Below, piece after piece: positions 49,241-57,830 of a DNA stretch of 64,000 bases; the stretch's first letter is position 1, and the number at the start of each line of letters is the position of its first letter. The position numbers were made by a program, and so were the translations under genes. The notes under the pieces are model-generated. The model saw nothing but the letters and a program-made list of their open reading frames with translations. It did no database searches and was not told the origin of the DNA. Origin of the DNA: Arthrobacter sp. B2a2-09 (lineage in GTDB: Bacteria; Actinomycetota; Actinomycetes; Actinomycetales; Micrococcaceae); assembly GCF_027587375.1 (NCBI RefSeq), contig NZ_JAMXIC010000010.1:62001-126000 (forward strand), given 5' to 3'.

Positions 49241-50692
49241 TTACGGCAGGATGTGTTCGTGCGCGGCTGCCTCCAGGGCGTCGGCCTCTGCCTTGGCCAA
49301 GCGGGTTTCGGAGTCGACGTCGATACGCCGGGTCATCAGCCAGTACAGCCCGGCGGAGACGGGGAGTCCAATAAACAGCGAGATGTCGGCGCCGTCAAGG
49401 GCCTGGGCTATGAACCCGACGAAGAGCTTACCGGCGGAGAAGAACGGAATCATCAGGACAAAGCCGACGAGGTAGGAGATGATACCGGGCCAGCCCCAGC
49501 GTCCGTAGATCCCATCCGGCTTGAAGATCTCTGCGATGGCGTAGTGGCCCTTGCGGACGATGAAGTAGTCGGTGAGGTTGACCGCCGTCCACGGAATGAA
49601 GAAGTACAGCACCAACAGCAGGAAGTCGTTGAAGTTGGCCAGGAAGTCGGCCGAGGCAAGGTTCGCCAGGACCACGGAAATGAGGGCGGTGATGGAGATC
49701 GTGATGATCCGGAGCCTCAGCGTCGGCCGAATCTGCCGCACGCTGTCGATGGACGATATCAAGGTCAGCGAACCGCCGTACATGTTCAGGGCAGTCACGG
49801 ACAGCAAGCCCAGGGCAGCGACGAACAACGCGATGCCACCGAATCCGCCGAAGAGCTGCTCGGCGGTGGATTTGATCGAGCCGATGGTTTCGAAGTTTTC
49901 ACCGGCCGCAGCGCCAATGTACGCGCCCAGGAACATCACCCAAATACCGCCGAGGGCGCTGCCCCAGAACGTCCACCGGAAAGTGCCCCGCCCACTGGAC
50001 GGCGGAAGGTAGCGCGAGTAGTCCGAGACGTAAATGGCCCAGGAAATCTGGTAGCCGGCCGCGACCCCCAGCTGGCCCAGGAACGGCACCAAATGGAAGT
50101 CAGCCAGGTTGTATGCGCCGGCAGGTATGGCCAGCTTCACGGCTGCAATGGTGAGCAGTGCCAGCATGACGATGGTCAGGTACGTCAGGTAGCGCTCAAA
50201 GGCATGGATGAGGTCGTAGCCGAACAGGGCGATGACGACGGCGACAATGGTGACCACCCAGAACCACAAGTTTTGGGACCCGAAGTTCACCGACTCCGAG
50301 ATGGCTTGGCCGGCCAGGATGGTGTTGAAGATGTTGAAGCCGGCGTACTGAAGATAGGCAAAGAGCCAAACCAGCAGGGCACCGATATAGCCGAATTGGG
50401 GCCGGGACTGGATCATCTGCGGCAGCCCGAGTTGGGGACCTTGGGAGGAGTGCGCAGCCATGAACAGTGTGCCGACGAGGACCCCGATGGCGATCGCGAG
50501 TAGCGACCAGATCAAGTTGCCGCCGGTGGTGATGCTGATCAACCCCACTGCCAGGGTGGCGATCTGGGCATTGCTGACGAACCACAGTGGTCCGATGTGT
50601 GAGACCTTGCCGTGCCGCTCGTTCAATGGAACATAGTCGATCGACCGGACCTCCAGCCCGCGGCCCGATCCTTTGTCCGTCGTAGTGCTCAT
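49241..50692 (-). CDS. NCS1-family nucleobase/cytosine permease
   Basis: A 483-residue NCS1 permease with twelve helices. Signature RSIDYVPLNERHGKVSHIGPLWFVSNAQIATLAVGLI (about 16-52) near the N-terminus, PQLGLPQMIQSRPQFGYIGALLVW (about 95-118), SYYVSDYSRYLPP near 215. These take up cytosine, allantoin, hydantoin or thiamine-type compounds. ATG 50692 has AAGGAGAAAC upstream on the minus strand; the frame open to 50905 lies within the promoter region. Shares about half its identity, by eye, with the permease at 54864 in conserved segments. Confidence 0.87.
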   Translation of the reverse strand: MSTTTDKGSGRGLEVRSIDYVPLNERHGKVSHIGPLWFVSNAQIATLAVGLISITTGGNLIWSLLAIAIGVLVGTLFMAAHSSQGPQLGLPQMIQSRPQFGYIGALLVWLFAYLQYAGFNIFNTILAGQAISESVNFGSQNLWFWVVTIVAVVIALFGYDLIHAFERYLTYLTIVMLALLTIAAVKLAIPAGAYNLADFHLVPFLGQLGVAAGYQISWAIYVSDYSRYLPPSSGRGTFRWTFWGSALGGIWVMFLGAYIGAAAGENFETIGSIKSTAEQLFGGFGGIALFVAALGLLSVTALNMYGGSLTLISSIDSVRQIRPTLRLRIITISITALISVVLANLASADFLANFNDFLLLVLYFFIPWTAVNLTDYFIVRKGHYAIAEIFKPDGIYGRWGWPGIISYLVGFVLMIPFFSAGKLFVGFIAQALDGADISLFIGLPVSAGLYWLMTRRIDVDSETRLAKAEADALEAAAHEHILP

Positions 50693-50774
50693 GGCGTTTC
50701 TCCTTCGGAGCATCGGTGCATCTTGACTTTGGTTTAGCACAGAGTGGGGCGGCCTAAAAGGGGTCGCGAGATTC

Positions 50775-51575
50775 CTAGGGGAGCCTGTGGTGCCGCCACG
50801 TGGGGAACTGGTCCCGGGCCGCCTGAACGGCATCCGGAAAGAGGTCCAGCGTCGCGGTAGCCGGCTCCGTGCCGAGGCTATGCAGGACAGTCCCCAGGGG
50901 GTCAATGAGCATGCTGTAGCCGATCGACACAGGCGGAGTCTGGGAAACCGCCGCCACGTACACCCCGTTCTCTATTGCCCGGGCCTTGGCCAACGTGGTC
51001 CATTGCTCGGTCTTGGCTGTGCCGGGAACCCACGAGGAGCAGACGAGGAGCACCTGGGCCCCGGCATCGGCCAGGATGCGCGCCAACTCGGGGAAGCGCA
51101 GGTCGTAGCAGGTCATCAATCCGAAGGTCATGCCGCCGCAGGAAAAGGTGACAGGCACTGGCTCCGGCGCAGCTTGGATGTAGTCCGATTCGCGGAAACC
51201 CTGGCAGTCAAATAGATGGATCTTCCGGTAGCTGGCAAGGCGCGAACCGTCCGGACCGATGGCCACCAACGTGTTGAAGGCCCGGTCCCGCTCCTCGGAT
51301 CCGTCCCGTTCTCCGGATGCTTCCAGGAGGCCCGCGACGGCGGCGATCCCGTAACGTGCCGCCGTCGCGTAGAGCCTTGCAGCCACCGGGCCGTCAAGAG
51401 GTTCGGCCATGTCCACGAAGCTCTGGTCCACCCGGCTTTTCTCATACGTCGAGTACTCCGGGAACACTATGAGGTCAGAGCCCTCGTGGGCGGCCCGGGC
51501 ACAGTAATCCGCGATGAGGTCGAGGTTACGGTCGACGTCGGTGCCGGAATCGATCTGGGCTAGGGTGATGCGCAC
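50775..51575 (-). CDS. Nitrilase-superfamily carbon-nitrogen hydrolase
   Basis: A 266-residue CN hydrolase with the catalytic triad Glu40 (VFPEYST), Lys118 (SYRKIHLFD) and Cys156 (LMTCYDLRFPEL). Family members hydrolyse amides (omega-amidase, beta-ureidopropionase or N-carbamoyl type) or nitriles. GTG 51575. Located 83 bp upstream of the NCS1 permease, in the same leftward unit, so it may act on the imported compound. Confidence 0.87.
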   Translation of the reverse strand: MRITLAQIDSGTDVDRNLDLIADYCARAAHEGSDLIVFPEYSTYEKSRVDQSFVDMAEPLDGPVAARLYATAARYGIAAVAGLLEASGERDGSEERDRAFNTLVAIGPDGSRLASYRKIHLFDCQGFRESDYIQAAPEPVPVTFSCGGMTFGLMTCYDLRFPELARILADAGAQVLLVCSSWVPGTAKTEQWTTLAKARAIENGVYVAAVSQTPPVSIGYSMLIDPLGTVLHSLGTEPATATLDLFPDAVQAARDQFPTWRHHRLP

Positions 51576-51634
51576 GCAGTCCTCATTTCCCCCGGTTCTG
51601 GCAACTACAGTGTTCTGGCATCATGCCGTGATCT

Positions 51635-52984
51635 TCAGACAAGGGCGGCTTCTTTTTCCTCCATCACCATTTCCGGCGGTGCCTTCCGGAACCCCTTGGT
51701 GATGATGCCCAGCACCACGACGCCGACGCAGAGCCAGATCAGCCCGAGCGTGATGGCATTCGAATCCAGCTGGGAGAGCAGGAAACCGTCGATGATGGCG
51801 CCCACCGCCGGCATGACCACGTAGAACAATACGCTGAGCCGGTGCCCCGAGCGTCGTTGGCGCAGGTAGTAGGCAATGACCGAGATATTGACGAGGGTGA
51901 AGGCCGTAAAGGCGCCGAAGTTGATGAACGACGTCGAGGTGGCAACGTCCAGGAACATGGCGATGAGTCCTACCGCGCCGGTGATGATCAGGTTGAATAC
52001 CGGTGTGTGGAAGGACTTGTTCAGCGCCCCGAAGACCTTCTTCGGCAGGACTGAATCCCGGCCCATGGCGTAAAGCAGGCGTGAGGCGCTCGCCTGTGCC
52101 GCGAGCCCGGAGGCAAACTGGGACACCACGAGTCCCGCCAGGAAAACGGCGCCGAAGAACTGCCCGCCGATCTTCAGGGCAATGTCCGACGCCGCCGACG
52201 CCGAATCGTCGAACACCCCGCCGGGGTGGATCAGCTGGGTCGTGTAGGACACGACGACGAAGATCGCGCCGCCGATGAGTGCCACGAGCATGATCGCCTT
52301 CGGGACGGTCTTCTTCGGCTCGATGGTCTCCTCGGTGAGGGTGGACACGGCGTCAAAGCCCAGGAACGAGTACGCCGCGATGGCGGCGCCGGCGGTGATC
52401 TTGTCGAAGCTCGACGTGTCGTTGAAGAACGGAGCGGTGCTGACCAGGGCGCTTGCGCCGGAGGTCGAGACCAAGGTTCCGACGGACAAGGCAACGAACA
52501 GGACTATCACCAGCAACTGAAAAGCCATCAGCAGGTAGTTGGCCTTGTCCGCCACCTTGACGCCAACCACGTTGAGCAGCGTGGTGATGGCGATGAACGC
52601 GACAATCCAGACCCCGATGGGGATCTCGGGGAACTGTGCCGTGAGGTAAGAGCCGCCGATCAGCCAAATGACCATCGGCAGGAACAGGTAGTCCAGCAGA
52701 ACAGCCCAACCGGCCAGGAACCCGATCCGGGAATCGATGGAGCGCCGGATATAGGTGTAAGCGGAGCCGGCCACCGGATAGGCAACAGCCATGCGCCCGT
52801 AGCTCTGGGCGGTGAAGAGCATGGCGACCATCGCCACCAGATAGGCCGACGGCGATGCTCCGCCGGTGGTTTCGGCGATCACGCCGAAGATCGCCAGCAC
52901 GATGAGCGGGGTCAGGTAAGCCAGCCCGAACAGGACCAGCGAGGGCAGTTTCAGGGCGCGCGTGAGGCTCGGTTGCGTTGTCAC
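51635..52984 (-). CDS. APC family amino-acid permease
   Basis: A 449-residue transporter with twelve helices. KLPSLVLFGLAYLTPLIVLAIFGVIAETTGGASP (about 11-45) is the helix-1 unwound segment; FLGFDAVSTLTEETIEPKKTVPKAIM (about 205-230) is the family signature. GTG 52984 has AAGGAAC upstream; the long open frame to 53131 overlaps the next gene and lacks a membrane or signal character. Located between two CN hydrolases in the leftward operon. Confidence 0.86.
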   Translation of the reverse strand: MTTQPSLTRALKLPSLVLFGLAYLTPLIVLAIFGVIAETTGGASPSAYLVAMVAMLFTAQSYGRMAVAYPVAGSAYTYIRRSIDSRIGFLAGWAVLLDYLFLPMVIWLIGGSYLTAQFPEIPIGVWIVAFIAITTLLNVVGVKVADKANYLLMAFQLLVIVLFVALSVGTLVSTSGASALVSTAPFFNDTSSFDKITAGAAIAAYSFLGFDAVSTLTEETIEPKKTVPKAIMLVALIGGAIFVVVSYTTQLIHPGGVFDDSASAASDIALKIGGQFFGAVFLAGLVVSQFASGLAAQASASRLLYAMGRDSVLPKKVFGALNKSFHTPVFNLIITGAVGLIAMFLDVATSTSFINFGAFTAFTLVNISVIAYYLRQRRSGHRLSVLFYVVMPAVGAIIDGFLLSQLDSNAITLGLIWLCVGVVVLGIITKGFRKAPPEMVMEEKEAALV

Positions 52985-52994
52985 CGGTGGTTCC

Positions 52995-53885
52995 TTAGGA
53001 GTTGGAGGACCGCGGGGTCCAAGTGGTCGGGTCGATGCGGCCTTGGTAGACGGGTAGGTCGATGGGCGGCTCGCCGGGGCGGAACTGGGACCAGGGGCGG
53101 TTGAGGTTTTCGGTCCCGTGCGTGCGGACATGCTCGACGGCGGAGAGGTCCAGTTCCGCGGCGAGAAGGGTCGGGGCGTCGTCGTCGGCCTCGGCTATGG
53201 TGTTCCCCTCGGGGTCGACGATCAGGCTGAGGCCTTTGCCGGTGGGGCCCGCGCAGTTGACACTGACCATGAAAACCTGGTTCACAATCGCGTTTGCCTT
53301 GGCCAGGACGAGTTCTTGCTTGCGGTCCGGCGTCGTGGTCTTGACGACATTAAGGATGACTTCGGCGCCCATCCACGCCAGCTGGCGGGTTACCTCGGGG
53401 AACCAGGCGTCGTAGCAAATGTTCAAGCCCACCCTGCCGATCCCCTCCAGGTCAACGGTCGTGAATCGGTCGCCAGGGTCGTAGGGCTCAAAGGGGCGCC
53501 AGGGGAAGACCTTGCGGTAGTAGCCGGCAAGGTCGCCTTCCGGGGAAAGGACCAACTGGGTATTGAACAATTGCCCCTCGGGGCCGCGTTCGCAGACGCT
53601 GCCCGGAACCAGCCAGATACCCAGGTCCGCTGCGAGCTGCCGAAGCTCGTTGACGCGCGGACCGTCCAGCGGCTCGGCCGAGTCCTGCAGCACTTCTGTA
53701 CGCTGCAGGTCCGGGTAGGAATCCCCGAACAAGTGCAGCTCCGGGAAGACCACAAGCTTGCTTTGCGGTTGGATCGCGACGGCGGCGGCGACCTCGGCTG
53801 CGAAGGCCTGGATCGGCTCGCCGATCAGTCGGGGTGACGCCTGGGCGGCGATGAGGGGAAGGATGCGTTGCACTGTTTTCTCCAC
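52995..53885 (-). CDS. Nitrilase-superfamily carbon-nitrogen hydrolase (second)
   Basis: A 296-residue CN hydrolase with Glu49 (VVFPELHLFG), Lys125 (YYRKVFPW) and Cys157 (NICYDAWFPEV). A paralogue of the 50775 hydrolase, longer and with different flanking residues, so probably a different amide or nitrile substrate. GTG 53885. It heads the leftward operon and lies 10 bp upstream of the APC permease gene. Confidence 0.87.
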   Translation of the reverse strand: MEKTVQRILPLIAAQASPRLIGEPIQAFAAEVAAAVAIQPQSKLVVFPELHLFGDSYPDLQRTEVLQDSAEPLDGPRVNELRQLAADLGIWLVPGSVCERGPEGQLFNTQLVLSPEGDLAGYYRKVFPWRPFEPYDPGDRFTTVDLEGIGRVGLNICYDAWFPEVTRQLAWMGAEVILNVVKTTTPDRKQELVLAKANAIVNQVFMVSVNCAGPTGKGLSLIVDPEGNTIAEADDDAPTLLAAELDLSAVEHVRTHGTENLNRPWSQFRPGEPPIDLPVYQGRIDPTTWTPRSSNS

Positions 53886-53912
53886 GTTGTCGCTGTGACT
53901 CGCCTCATATTA

Positions 53913-53925
53913 GATCATAATGATC
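53913..53925. promoter_or_regulatory. GntR-type operator between hydrolase and GntR genes
   Basis: GATCAT-A-ATGATC: perfect 6-bp arms, centre A, in the 60-bp divergent gap. The location and arm spacing fit the dimeric FadR/GntR class. Confidence 0.55.
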
Positions 53926-53945
53926 AAATAAAAGGAAGGTGGATT

Positions 53946-54728
53946 TTGCCCCGTAAAGTAGCGGATATGACCCGTCAGCTCGAGGACACCACCGGCGAAT
54001 CACCGATCGATGCTGCGCCCTTGCTCGGAATCGACCGCAGGAGCGCAATCGACGCCGTGCGGCTGCGGATCGGCATGGCCATATCCTTGGGGCTGCTTCA
54101 GCCGGGGGAGAGGCTGCCCGACCAGCAAGACGTCGCGCTAGGCCTATCGGTTAGCCCGATCACCGCTCGCAGGGCCTTGGCAAGCCTGGCTGAGCAGGGC
54201 GTCGTTGTCCGCCGTCGCGGACGTGGCGGCGGAACCTTTGTTGCGGATGAGCCGCCGCAGAACGTGCTTGAGCAGCTCGCTGCGTCGCCCGCCGAATCCC
54301 TTGCAGTGAACCGACTGGTGGACCGGCGGCTGCTGTTCGAATGCGCGGTCACCCACTTCGCTGCAGTCAACGCCACGGCGGCGCAACTTGATGAGCTGGC
54401 GCGGCTTACCCATGAAATGGCCGGATCAAGCAATTGGTCCGAGTATCACCAGGCCGACGAGCGGTTTCACCGGCTGGTCGCGGCGTCTTCGGGCTTGGGG
54501 GCGGCGGTCGACGCCTACAACGAGGTTTTGGCGGAACTCTATGAGTACTTCATCCCGTACCCGATCGAGTTTCTCCATGAGTCCAATCGGGACCACATTG
54601 CGCTCGTGAACGCCCTGCGGGCCGGCGACGACCGCGCAGCGGTGGAGGTATCGCGGCGGCACGTGGACGTGTTGCACAAGACGATGTTCATGGGTCTGGC
54701 CGGCGGTTCCGGCAGCCAAATGGGGTAA
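53946..54728 (+). CDS. GntR family (FadR-type) transcriptional regulator
   Basis: A 260-residue regulator. Winged HTH near 40-85 (LLQPGERLPDQQDVALGLSVSPITARRALASLAEQGVVVRRRGRGGGTFV), then an FCD-type all-helical ligand-binding domain (RRLLFECAVTHFAAVNATAAQLDELARLTHEM, HQADERFHRLVAASSGLG, HIALVNALRAGDDRAAVEVSRRHV). TTG 53946 is chosen because GGAAGG lies six bases upstream; ATG 53967 is an alternative. Divergent from the nitrilase-APC-nitrilase-NCS1 operon, which it presumably represses until an amide-derived acid appears. Confidence 0.82.
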   Translation: MPRKVADMTRQLEDTTGESPIDAAPLLGIDRRSAIDAVRLRIGMAISLGLLQPGERLPDQQDVALGLSVSPITARRALASLAEQGVVVRRRGRGGGTFVADEPPQNVLEQLAASPAESLAVNRLVDRRLLFECAVTHFAAVNATAAQLDELARLTHEMAGSSNWSEYHQADERFHRLVAASSGLGAAVDAYNEVLAELYEYFIPYPIEFLHESNRDHIALVNALRAGDDRAAVEVSRRHVDVLHKTMFMGLAGGSGSQMG

Positions 54729-54748
54729 ATGACTGCTATTGCTCCATC

Positions 54749-54764
54749 GTCCGGGATATCGGAC
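54749..54764. promoter_or_regulatory. Palindrome shared with the IclR promoter
   Basis: GTCCGGGATATCGGAC, almost identical (15/16) to the reverse complement of 57787-57802. It lies 100 bp upstream of the NCS1 permease start, as expected for an IclR-family operator. Confidence 0.65.
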
Positions 54765-54783
54765 TAAAGGTAGACCCCTTTTC

Positions 54784-54797
54784 GTGATCAGTGTCAC
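54784..54797. promoter_or_regulatory. CRP/GlxR-like half-conserved site
   Basis: GTGA-N6-TCAC lies downstream of the IclR-type palindrome, the CRP/GlxR core. The flanking T/A bases only partly match the consensus, so it is a weak candidate. Confidence 0.35.
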
Positions 54798-54863
54798 TTT
54801 GCGTGCTCTGATTGATTCTCAGTTGGGGACATCGGACTTCGGTCGTCAAAGTGAGGATTAGGC

Positions 54864-56345
54864 ATGCAGGCCACAGGAAATGCGGGAACGGGTGGGCCGC
54901 GCGTTGAGCGTCGTTCCATTGACTTTGTCCCGGAAAATGAACGCCATGGTTCGCCTGGCCAGCAGTTCACGCTCTGGTTCGGGGCGAACATGCAGATTAC
55001 GGCCATTGTCGACGGCGCCTTGGCAGTCCTGTTCGGCGCGGATGCGCTTTGGGCGATCATCGGCCTCCTGATCGGAAACCTCTTGGGTGGCGCGGTCATG
55101 GCGCTCCATGCGGCCCAGGGCCCGAAGCTCGGCTTGCCGCAGATGATTTCCAGCCGGGCGCAGTTCGGCATCTTCGGGGCGGTTATTCCCTTGGTGCTGG
55201 TGGTCGTGATGTATCTCGGCTTCGCTGCAACCGGTACCGTCCTCTCCGGACAGGCAATCAGCCTCATCCTCCACACGGGCACTCCGGCCGTGGGCATGAT
55301 CGTCTTCGGGGTGCTGACCATCATCGTGGCGACCCTCGGATACAAGTACATCCACATGTTGGGCCGCATTGCGACCGTGGTGGGTATCCTCGGCTTCACT
55401 TACCTGGGCATCAGGTTGTTGACCAGCCAGGACGTCGGTGCACTTCTGGGAGCCGGCGGTTTCGAGTTTCCGACCTTCCTGCTCGCCATTTCGCTTGGCG
55501 CCGGATGGCAGCTGACTTACGGTCCCTACGTGGCCGACTACTCCCGGTACCTGCCCTCCAACACCCCGGCACGCAAGACCTTCATGTCGGCATACTTCGG
55601 CACGGTGATTGGTTCCCAGTGGTCCATGACCCTGGGCGCGCTCTTCGCCGCCCTCGCATTGCCCAAGGGCGCAAGGTTCCTCGACGGCCAAGTCGCTTTC
55701 CTCGGGAATTTGAGTGGAGGCGGACTGATCGCGGTGGTCATCTACCTGGTCATCGTGACGGGAAAGCTGACCGTCAACACGCTGAACGCTTATGGCGGCT
55801 ACATGACCATGCTTACCTCGGTCACGGCGTTCACCCGTAAGTCTGCGGTAGCGTCATGGACCCGGTTCGCCTATGTGATCGGCTTTATCGGACTCTCGGT
55901 ACTCATCGCAGTCCTCGCTTCCCCCGACTTCATCGCCAACTTCAAGAACTTCGTCCTTCTCCTGCTGATGGTATTCATCCCGTGGAGCTCCATTAACCTG
56001 GTGGACTACTACCTGGTTTCCAAGGAAAAGGTGGACATTCCGGCCCTGTATGACCTGAACGGGCGCTACGGACGTTGGAACAAGACTGCGCTGTTCAGCT
56101 ATGCGATCGGCATCATCGTCCAGATCCCGTTCCTGGCGCAGACCCTCTACACCGGCCCGATGACCGACCTTCTGGGCGGGGCCGATATCTCCTGGCTCGT
56201 AGGCCTCGTGGTCACGGCAATCGTGTTCTACCCGCTGGCGAAGAGGAACTCCAACGCTCCGGCCGAGATGGTCTACCCGACGGAACCCGGCTCGGAGACA
56301 GTTGCTCCGCTGGCCGGCTCATTGCCGAACACCGCAGTAGTTTAG
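54864..56345 (+). CDS. NCS1-family cytosine/nucleobase permease (second)
   Basis: A 493-residue NCS1 permease with twelve helices. ERRSIDFVPENERHGSPGQQFTLWFGANMQITAIVDGALAVLFG (about 15-58) is the N-terminal signature, PKLGLPQMISSRAQFGIFGAVIP (about 90-112) and PYVADYSRYLPSN (about 225-237). The gene stands alone between GntR and IclR genes and has the IclR-type palindrome and a possible CRP site upstream. Similar to the other permease but more CodB-like; substrate unknown. Confidence 0.87.
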   Translation: MQATGNAGTGGPRVERRSIDFVPENERHGSPGQQFTLWFGANMQITAIVDGALAVLFGADALWAIIGLLIGNLLGGAVMALHAAQGPKLGLPQMISSRAQFGIFGAVIPLVLVVVMYLGFAATGTVLSGQAISLILHTGTPAVGMIVFGVLTIIVATLGYKYIHMLGRIATVVGILGFTYLGIRLLTSQDVGALLGAGGFEFPTFLLAISLGAGWQLTYGPYVADYSRYLPSNTPARKTFMSAYFGTVIGSQWSMTLGALFAALALPKGARFLDGQVAFLGNLSGGGLIAVVIYLVIVTGKLTVNTLNAYGGYMTMLTSVTAFTRKSAVASWTRFAYVIGFIGLSVLIAVLASPDFIANFKNFVLLLLMVFIPWSSINLVDYYLVSKEKVDIPALYDLNGRYGRWNKTALFSYAIGIIVQIPFLAQTLYTGPMTDLLGGADISWLVGLVVTAIVFYPLAKRNSNAPAEMVYPTEPGSETVAPLAGSLPNTAVV

Positions 56346-56362
56346 CCTTCGCTCCGACACCC

Positions 56363-56890
56363 AGACGCTCGCTCACCTTTGGGGTGTTTCCGGCGGACGC
56401 TCGCTCACTTGATGTGAGCGAGCGTCCTGGTAATTGGCCTTGTATGTGAGCGAGCGTCCCTCTCGATGTGCCGGGAACGGTTGTCTTAAGGCCCGACGGC
56501 GGCGGTCCCGTTGCGCCGTCGTCTTGCCTTCGGGCCGTCCCCCTTCAGACGCTCGCTCACTTTTGGGGTGTTTCCGGCGGACGCTCGCTCACTTGATGTG
56601 AGCGAGCGTCCTGGTATTTGGCCTTGTATGTGAGCGAGCGTCCCTCTCGATGTGCCGGGAACGGTTGTCTTAAGGCCCGACGGCGGCGGTCCCGTTGCGC
56701 CGTCGTCTTGCCTTCGGGCCGTCCCCCTTCAGACGCTCGCTCACTTTTGGGGTGTTTCCGGCGGACGCTCGCTCACTTGATGTGAGCGAGCGTCCTGGTA
56801 TTTGGCCTTGTATGTGAGCGAGCGTCCCTGTTTTTGCCCATTTATGTGAGCGAGCGTCCTGGTATTTGGCCTCATAGGTGAGCGAGGGTC
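56363..56890. repeat. Tandem 184-bp repeat of GAGCGAGCGTC hairpins
   Basis: A 184-bp unit starts at 56363, 56547 and 56731, the third copy being partial. Each unit holds GACGCTCGCTCA twice and TGAGCGAGCGTC twice; 56395-56427 folds into a perfect 14-bp stem with a TTGAT loop. Thirteen intact 12-mers occur in total, plus one degenerate copy at 56878-56890. Units also contain a conserved 85-bp spacer. No ORF is seen; two long reading frames here merely cross the repeats. Confidence 0.85.
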
Positions 56891-56920
56891 TCCTGCGCCA
56901 AGGAGGGTCCGACGTCGGGA

Positions 56921-57763
56921 TCAGGCTTGGGGGCCCAGCCTGCGGGAGATTTCCCTGGCGCACCTGGTCACTTCCGGAATCCACTCCCGGGCGACGTCTT
57001 CGATGCGGACCGCCCTTTCTTCGGCGGTCTCGGCGTCCTTGGCCCGGTGCCGAGTGCCTCCGCCAGGAAACGCCCGGTTCGACACCGTCAGCGTCACGCT
57101 GGCCACCGGATATCGTTGCCGGTCGAGGACCGCGACGGCCACAGAGGAGAACCCCTCCGTGACTTCGTCCTGCTCCCACGCATATCCGAGCGACCGTGCC
57201 CGCGCCAAGAGATCCTGCAATGCGGGCAGGGATTGCGGGCCTTTGCTGTGGCGTTCGGCAAACGCCTCCGGTCCCGGGAAAAGTGCAGCCACCTGGGCGG
57301 GGTCCATCTGGGCCATCATCGCCCGGCCGCTGGCCGTCAGGTGGGCCGGAAGCCGGACCCCCGTGTCGGTGACCAGGGGGCTTTGCCGCGGCGCCCGCTC
57401 CTCAATCACGTAAACGACGTCGCGCCCGTGCATCACGGCAAGATGGGCAGTCCGGCGTGTCCGGGCGACGAGCCGGGACAGGGGGAACCGGGCAATCCGC
57501 TGGATCGGAGCTTGCCGCGAATACCCTGTCCCCAACTCATGGGCGGTCACTCCCAAGGCATACTTGCGCTCCTCGGGAAGATGGACCAAAAAGCCGTCAT
57601 CGATCAGTGAGGTAATGAGCTGATACGTGGTTGACCGAGGCAAGCCAACGTCGCGCGCAATGATGGACGCGCTGACCGGGCCGGCCTGGCCGGCGACGTA
57701 TCTGAGAACCGCCAGCACCTGGGCCGCAGCCGGCGCCTTGGGCCGCACGGATTGACTGTACAT
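56921..57763 (-). CDS. IclR family transcriptional regulator
   Basis: A 280-residue IclR regulator. N-terminal HTH VLAVLRYVAGQAGPVSASIIARDVGLPRSTTYQLITSLIDDGFLVHLPEE (about 16-66); C-terminal effector domain with VVYVIEERAPRQSP near 115-128 and PAHLTASGRAMMAQMDP near 138-154. A palindrome lies 24 bp upstream of the start and again before the NCS1 permease, so it likely autoregulates and controls that permease. ATG 57763. The 184-bp repeat array separates it from the permease gene, with which it converges. Confidence 0.85.
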   Translation of the reverse strand: MYSQSVRPKAPAAAQVLAVLRYVAGQAGPVSASIIARDVGLPRSTTYQLITSLIDDGFLVHLPEERKYALGVTAHELGTGYSRQAPIQRIARFPLSRLVARTRRTAHLAVMHGRDVVYVIEERAPRQSPLVTDTGVRLPAHLTASGRAMMAQMDPAQVAALFPGPEAFAERHSKGPQSLPALQDLLARARSLGYAWEQDEVTEGFSSVAVAVLDRQRYPVASVTLTVSNRAFPGGGTRHRAKDAETAEERAVRIEDVAREWIPEVTRCAREISRRLGPQA

Positions 57764-57786
57764 TGTCCTAGAATACGCCCCGGATT

Positions 57787-57802
57787 GTCCGGTATCCCGG
57801 AC
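57787..57802. promoter_or_regulatory. IclR autoregulatory palindrome
   Basis: GTCCGGTATCCCGGAC, in the IclR promoter. Its reverse complement differs in one base from the site at 54749-54764. Confidence 0.65.
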
Positions 57803-57830
57803 GTAGCTAAAGAGGGCAACGAGTTCTGTC

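Noticed and set aside
49253..50503. 416-codon ORF antisense to the NCS1 permease
   Set aside because: Its sequence is Gly/Asp/Glu/Gln-rich without hydrophobic cores; the opposite strand is a clear permease.
56363..56890. CRISPR-like look of the repeat region
   Set aside because: Units are 184 bp with conserved, not variable, spacers; inverted copies are present and no cas genes lie nearby.
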